DNA of 64,000 nucleotides from VGCC01 sp044375955 (GTDB taxonomy: Bacteria > Actinomycetota > Actinomycetes > S36-B12), in the NCBI GenBank assembly GCA_044375955.1, contig JBILLS010000002.1:86461-150460 (forward strand), given 5' to 3'. The notes beneath the pieces are model-generated. The model did not search any database and was not told the origin of the DNA. It saw only the letters and a program-made list of their open reading frames with translations. This document shows positions 60,280 through 64,000 of this stretch, piece after piece. Both the position numbers and the translations under genes were made by a program. Every line of letters begins with the position of its first letter. The stretch's first letter is position 1.

Positions 60280-61305
60280 ATGGCGACCCTGACTCGTCCT
60301 CTCCTGATCACCGAGGACTCCGAGGTGATCGACACGGTCGTGCGCATCGCCGCGGCTCGTGCAGGTGAGGTGCTGGTGTGTGCGGAGCAGACCGCGGTCC
60401 GGGGTGCGTGGATGCACGCCCCACTCGTTCTGGTCGGCGCCGATTGTGCGGCGGAGGTGATCAGTCGCGGATTGCCCAATCGTGGACGCATCGTGGTGGT
60501 CACGTGCACGGATGACCGGGTGGTGTGGGAGCAGGCGGTCCGCCTGCGCGCTGAGCATGTGGTGCGCCTACCCGACGGGGAGCGCTGGCTCGCCGATGCC
60601 CTGGCGGACTGTGCCGAGGGACCACCCCGGGACGGGTGCGTCCTCGCCGTCGTCGGCGGTGCGGGAGGCGTGGGCGCCTCCACCTTCGCGGCCACCCTCG
60701 CGCTGACCGCGGCGCAGGACGGACGCAGATCGCTCTTGATCGACGGGGATCCCCTCGGTGGCGGCCTCGACCTCCTGCTCGGGGTGGAGGAGGCCGCGGG
60801 TGCCCGGTGGTCCGCGATCGACCCGGGTCCGGGTCGCCTGTCGCCCGCCCAACTCGATGCCGCGCTACCCCACGTCGGATCGGTAGCCCTCTTGTCCGCG
60901 GATTCCCCGCGCGCCGCGGAGGCGCCCGTCGTCGCTTCGGTGGTCGATGCGGGACGGCGCGGATTCGACGCCGTGGTCATCGACTGTCCACCACCGGGTG
61001 ATGCGCACATCGGCACGTGGGTGGCGGTGGCCGATCGCGTGATCGTCATCGCCAGTGCACACGTGCACGGTGCATCAGCCACCGCGCGGGTCCTGCAGCG
61101 TCTCGCGGGACTCGGGGTGCACCCCGAGGTGGTGGTGGCCGAGCGCGCGAAGGGGGTGCCGTCGGAGGAGGTGGCATCCGCCCTCGGGATCACCGCACGG
61201 GCGTCGATTCCCTTCATCCCCTCCATGGCGGGCCGGGCAGACGAGGGCGACGTTCCGGTGATCACCTCCGCGTACGCGCGCGAATGCCGGCTGGTCCTGT
61301 CATGA
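60280..61305 (+). CDS. CpaE/Ssd-like pilus-locus ATPase (septum-site determining protein)
   Basis: The 341-residue protein has an N-terminal receiver-like region lacking a clear phospho-Asp and a MinD/ParA-type ATPase domain with GGAGGVGAST (126-135), LLIDGDPLGGGLDLLLG and VVIDCPPPGD. In Tad loci such proteins place the secretion machine at the pole. The mycobacterial homologue Ssd affects septum formation. GAAGG precedes the ATG at 60280. It overlaps the secretion ATPase by 4 bases. Confidence 0.9.
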   Translation: MATLTRPLLITEDSEVIDTVVRIAAARAGEVLVCAEQTAVRGAWMHAPLVLVGADCAAEVISRGLPNRGRIVVVTCTDDRVVWEQAVRLRAEHVVRLPDGERWLADALADCAEGPPRDGCVLAVVGGAGGVGASTFAATLALTAAQDGRRSLLIDGDPLGGGLDLLLGVEEAAGARWSAIDPGPGRLSPAQLDAALPHVGSVALLSADSPRAAEAPVVASVVDAGRRGFDAVVIDCPPPGDAHIGTWVAVADRVIVIASAHVHGASATARVLQRLAGLGVHPEVVVAERAKGVPSEEVASALGITARASIPFIPSMAGRADEGDVPVITSAYARECRLVLS

Positions 61306-62426
61306 CGTTGCTCGATCGCGTGCGCACGCGACTCATCGCGGAGCAGCAGCAGGCGGGTGTGGTCGAGGTCGCCGCCGCGCTGCGCGCGGAAGGTGTTGTG
61401 CTCGCCGACCATGCTCTGGGGGTTCTCGTCGAGGACGTGCGTCGCGAACTCGCCGGTGCCGGTCCGCTGGAGGACCTCCTCGCCGATCCACGGGTGACCG
61501 ACGTGCTCGTGAACTCTCCGGACGAGGTCTATGTCGACCGGGGAGCTGGCCTGGAGCGGGTGCACGTCGATTTCGGGAGCGAGGAGCGGGTGCGCGCACT
61601 CGCGCAGCGCCTGGCATCGCGGGCCGGTCGAAGACTCGACGACGCATCACCACATGTCGACGCGCGTCTCCCCGAGGGGGGTCGATTGCACTGCGTCCTC
61701 TCTCCGATCGCTACGGACGGGACCTGCATCTCCATCCGCCTGCCCCGCGCCCACGCCATCACCGTGGATCTGCTGGTGTCCCATGGATCCATCGACGCTG
61801 CGGGTGCAGATCTGCTCCGCGCGCTCGTGCACAACCGGCGCGCATGTGTGGTGACCGGCGGCACCGGATCCGGGAAAACAACTGTCTTGAACTCGTTGCT
61901 GGGCGAAGTAGCCCCCGAGGAACGGATCGTCATCGCGGAGGACTCCGTCGAATTGGCCCCACGTCACCCGCACGTGGTGCGTCTGCAATCCCGGATGCCG
62001 AACATCGAGGGAGCGGGAGCGATCACTTTGCGCGATCTCGTCCGTCAGACCCTGCGCATGCGGCCGGATCGGATCGTTCTCGGTGAGGTACGCGGCAACG
62101 AGATCATCGATCTCTTGACGGCGATGAACACCGGCCACGAGGGTAGCTGGGCGACCATCCATGCGAATGCCGCCGTTGATCTCCCCGCGCGGGTGGAGGC
62201 GCTGGGTCTGCTGGCGGGGGTGCCACGTCAGGCGATGCATGCCCTGTTGGCTTCTGCGGTCGATGCCGTCGTGCACGTGCAACGCCTGCGCGACGGACGA
62301 CGCATTGTCAGTGGCATTCACGTCCTGGATCTCGAGGCTGATGGACTCGTCCGTGCCCTTCCGGCATTCACCTACGACGGCAGGGAGTCCGTACGTGCCG
62401 AAGCGTGGGACATGTTGTGCGCCTGA
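61302..62426 (+). CDS. cpaF: Tad/CpaF-type secretion ATPase
   Basis: The 374-residue hexameric ATPase drives assembly of Flp pili. It has Walker A GGTGSGKTT at 186-194, the Asp box IVIAEDSVEL, Walker B-type RIVLGEVRGNE and the His box TGHEGSWATIHAN. The N-terminal domain contains VTDVLVNSPDEVYVDRG. The ATG at 61302 is coupled to the upstream stop; longer frames are inside the previous gene. Confidence 0.95.
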   Translation: MTLLDRVRTRLIAEQQQAGVVEVAAALRAEGVVLADHALGVLVEDVRRELAGAGPLEDLLADPRVTDVLVNSPDEVYVDRGAGLERVHVDFGSEERVRALAQRLASRAGRRLDDASPHVDARLPEGGRLHCVLSPIATDGTCISIRLPRAHAITVDLLVSHGSIDAAGADLLRALVHNRRACVVTGGTGSGKTTVLNSLLGEVAPEERIVIAEDSVELAPRHPHVVRLQSRMPNIEGAGAITLRDLVRQTLRMRPDRIVLGEVRGNEIIDLLTAMNTGHEGSWATIHANAAVDLPARVEALGLLAGVPRQAMHALLASAVDAVVHVQRLRDGRRIVSGIHVLDLEADGLVRALPAFTYDGRESVRAEAWDMLCA

Positions 62427-63067
62427 TCATCGTCTCCGCGGGCTTTACCGCAGTCGCCGTCGCGCTGTGGCTGCAGCCGTCGGCGGTGCGTCGGCTGCGG
62501 CGCGAACACCGTGGACCCGACCTCCTCGCCTGGGCGCGCCGATTCCTGCGCCCGACCCCCGGACCGGACGCGCGTGTCATGGCCGTGACCGGATTGGCCG
62601 CCGAACTTCGTGCAGGCCGATCCCCGGAGCGAGCGCTCGTGGCGGTGGCGCAGGACGTGTGGCCGCGCACCTGTGCCGTGGCTTCCTGGGGTGGTGATGT
62701 CGTCGGGGCCCTGCGCGCAGAGGACGACCACATCGCGGCGCACCTCGCCGCCTGCTGGCAGATCGGCAGCGCCACCGGCTCACGCCTCTCGGACATCATC
62801 GAGAACCTCGCTCGCGCAGAGCGCGATGCCGCCGAAGCCCGCGTCGAACTTCGTGCCTCACTCGCCGGGCCAAGGGCCACCGCACGGATGCTGGCCCTGC
62901 TCCCACTCCTCGGCGTCGGACTCGGCTACCTGCTCGGGGCAGATCCGATCACCTGGTTCGTCACCGACCCCCTGGGCCCACCGATGCTCATCGTCGGCGC
63001 GCTCCTTACCGGCGCTGGGGTGGTGTGGACCCGTCGGATCACGGGGCAGGTCGAGTCCGCACTGTGA
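62405..63067 (+). CDS. Tad pilus inner-membrane protein TadB (T2SS F family)
   Basis: The 220-residue protein has one N-terminal helix, a cytoplasmic T2SSF domain (MAVTGLAAELRAGRSPERAL, then ATGSRLSDIIENLARAERD) and two C-terminal membrane helices. It forms the platform for pilus assembly. GTG 62405 or 62417 may start it; either overlaps the ATPase gene. It overlaps the next gene by 4 bases. Confidence 0.9.
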   Translation: MGHVVRLIIVSAGFTAVAVALWLQPSAVRRLRREHRGPDLLAWARRFLRPTPGPDARVMAVTGLAAELRAGRSPERALVAVAQDVWPRTCAVASWGGDVVGALRAEDDHIAAHLAACWQIGSATGSRLSDIIENLARAERDAAEARVELRASLAGPRATARMLALLPLLGVGLGYLLGADPITWFVTDPLGPPMLIVGALLTGAGVVWTRRITGQVESAL

Positions 63068-63780
63068 TCGCCCTCGCCATGGTGTGCGCGGCTGCGTCCG
63101 CGTGGCTGTGGCTACCCGGTGACCCGGTTTCTCGTTTGCGGCGCACGCTGGGGAGTCCGGCGCGCACCCGGCCGCGGCTGGACCATCTCTCACCGCGTCA
63201 GATCACCGCGCTCGCTGTCACGGTGGGTGCCCTCCTCATGATCGTGTTCGGTGGAGTGCTGGGTGTTCTCTTCGGCGCCGCCGTCGCAGTGATGATCGTG
63301 GTCGTGACGCGCCGCCACGGTCACCGTGACGCACGGGTGACCGATCTAGCCCTGACCCGCCAAGCACCGGTCGTGGCCGAATTACTCGGTGCGATCGTGG
63401 GGGCGGGGGCGTCGATCGTTCATGCGGTGGACGCCGTGGAGTCGGCCGTGTCCTCGCCGGCGAGTGACCACCTCGGTGCTGTGCGTGCGGCACTTCAACT
63501 GGGTGCATCACCGCAGGAGGCCTGGTCGCACGTGCCAGCGCCACTCCAACCCATCGCGCGCGCTGTACGACGATCGCAGGAGTCCGGTGCCCCACTCAGC
63601 TTCGTGCTCGACGGCACCGTGGAGGACCTCCGCCGGGAACATCGATCGGCAGTGCAGGCGGCCGCGCGTGCTGCCGGCGTGCGGGTGGTGGCACCGCTAG
63701 CCCTGTGCTTCCTCCCGGCCTATCTCGTGATCGGTGTCGTACCGATCGTGGCGTCGCTCGCCCGTGGACTGTTCACGTGA
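63064..63780 (+). CDS. Tad pilus inner-membrane protein TadC-like (T2SS F family)
   Basis: The 238-residue protein has N-terminal helices near residues 1-15 and 50-80, a T2SSF domain (VVAELLGAIVGAGASIVHAV, ESGAPLSFVLDGTVEDLRRE) and a final pair of hydrophobic segments ending in PIVASLARGLF. It pairs with TadB as the platform protein. The GTG at 63064 overlaps the tadB stop. Confidence 0.9.
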   Translation: MIALAMVCAAASAWLWLPGDPVSRLRRTLGSPARTRPRLDHLSPRQITALAVTVGALLMIVFGGVLGVLFGAAVAVMIVVVTRRHGHRDARVTDLALTRQAPVVAELLGAIVGAGASIVHAVDAVESAVSSPASDHLGAVRAALQLGASPQEAWSHVPAPLQPIARAVRRSQESGAPLSFVLDGTVEDLRREHRSAVQAAARAAGVRVVAPLALCFLPAYLVIGVVPIVASLARGLFT

Positions 63781-63860
63781 CCGTCCACAGGGTGCGTTTT
63801 CATCCCGCGCACGGAAACTGACTCCGAACATGGCTTCGATCCACGCAATTCTCGGTGCAG

Positions 63861-63877
63861 CACTCCAACCAGGAGTG
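63861..63877 (+). other. Hairpin in the leader of the pilin gene
   Basis: CACTCC, a 5-base loop and GGAGTG form a 6-bp stem 19 bases before the pilin start. It may partly stop read-through from tadC or stabilise a short, abundant pilin message. Confidence 0.45.
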
Positions 63878-63896
63878 ACAACCGCGAGGAGAGACC

Positions 63897-64000
63897 ATGT
63901 CAGTTCTGATTCTTTCGAAACTTCCCTGCACCACACACCGCATTGCGCGTCGATTTCGCGACGACGCCGGCTTGACCACCGCGGAGTATGCGGTGGGAAC
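63897..64000 (+). CDS. Flp-type pilin / DUF4244 protein (cut by window end)
   Basis: Only the first 34 residues are present. After a basic leader the sequence DDAGLTTAEYAVG has the prepilin-peptidase site Gly before Leu and the conserved Glu at position 5 of the mature protein, as in Flp pilins. The family in actinobacteria is DUF4244. A GAGGAGAG ribosome site precedes the ATG. It follows the Tad machine genes and is the likely major subunit. Confidence 0.8.
   Translation, partial: MSVLILSKLPCTTHRIARRFRDDAGLTTAEYAVG

Noticed and set aside
60237..61565. Long open frame antisense to the CpaE and CpaF genes
   Set aside because: It is the mirror of well-supported genes in high-GC DNA; its Arg/Pro/Ser-rich product resembles no protein.

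Overview
The window is chromosomal DNA from a high-GC Gram-positive actinobacterium (Actinomycetota). Four things support this: frequent GTG starts, a WhiB-family iron-sulfur regulator, a ROK-type polyphosphate glucokinase, and a right half whose gene order matches a locus I recall from Mycobacterium tuberculosis (metallophosphoesterase, ponA2, whiB4, two ArsA-like ATPases, DUF4177, RidA, NUDIX, metallo-beta-lactamase fold, Crp, thioredoxin-like lipoprotein, NUDIX, MarP, EphE-like, holin-like, Acs, HAD, Ssd/CpaE and Tad pilus genes). The species cannot be named. I see no phage, transposase, CRISPR array or conjugation gene, and no stretch above 300 bases lacks a gene or RNA.

Region 1 (about 0-8.2 kb): a potassium channel is followed by a tightly packed leftward operon (PepSY protein with a polyacidic tail, small anchored protein with a basic tail, ApbE flavin transferase, ferric-reductase-like haem membrane protein, degenerate MoeA). 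It diverges from a response regulator and histidine kinase pair that is translationally coupled to L-2-hydroxyglutarate oxidase. Direct repeats with an 11-bp period lie between the two operons. This is the best candidate for an under-described system.

Region 2 (8.2-36 kb) is mostly metabolic and envelope genes. It holds an NlpC/P60 hydrolase, a flippase, tRNA-Ser(UGA) running into a CrtO-like acyltransferase and a dimethylargininase, a 34-bp tandem repeat array, alcohol dehydrogenase, an AroE-like enzyme, an inositol-type dehydrogenase with a sugar ABC transporter and LacI regulator, polyphosphate glucokinase, a Rieske protein, secreted nuclease, methyltransferase, aldo-keto reductase, NDH-2, a ParA ATPase, DsbB with a 49-residue partner, proton-translocating transhydrogenase, uracil phosphoribosyltransferase and tRNA adenosine deaminase.

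Region 3 (36-43.5 kb) carries two tRNA-Ser genes, the SRP RNA, dnaX directly overlapping recR (no ybaB between them), aspartokinase and aspartate-semialdehyde dehydrogenase, a sulfotransferase, tRNA-Pro, a metallophosphoesterase and a YqeY protein. Region 4 (43.5-64 kb) is the conserved actinobacterial envelope, redox and acid-resistance block, ending in a Tad/Flp pilus locus cut by the window edge. The four serine tRNAs in the window (UGA, GCU, CGA, GGA anticodons) can together read all six serine codons.
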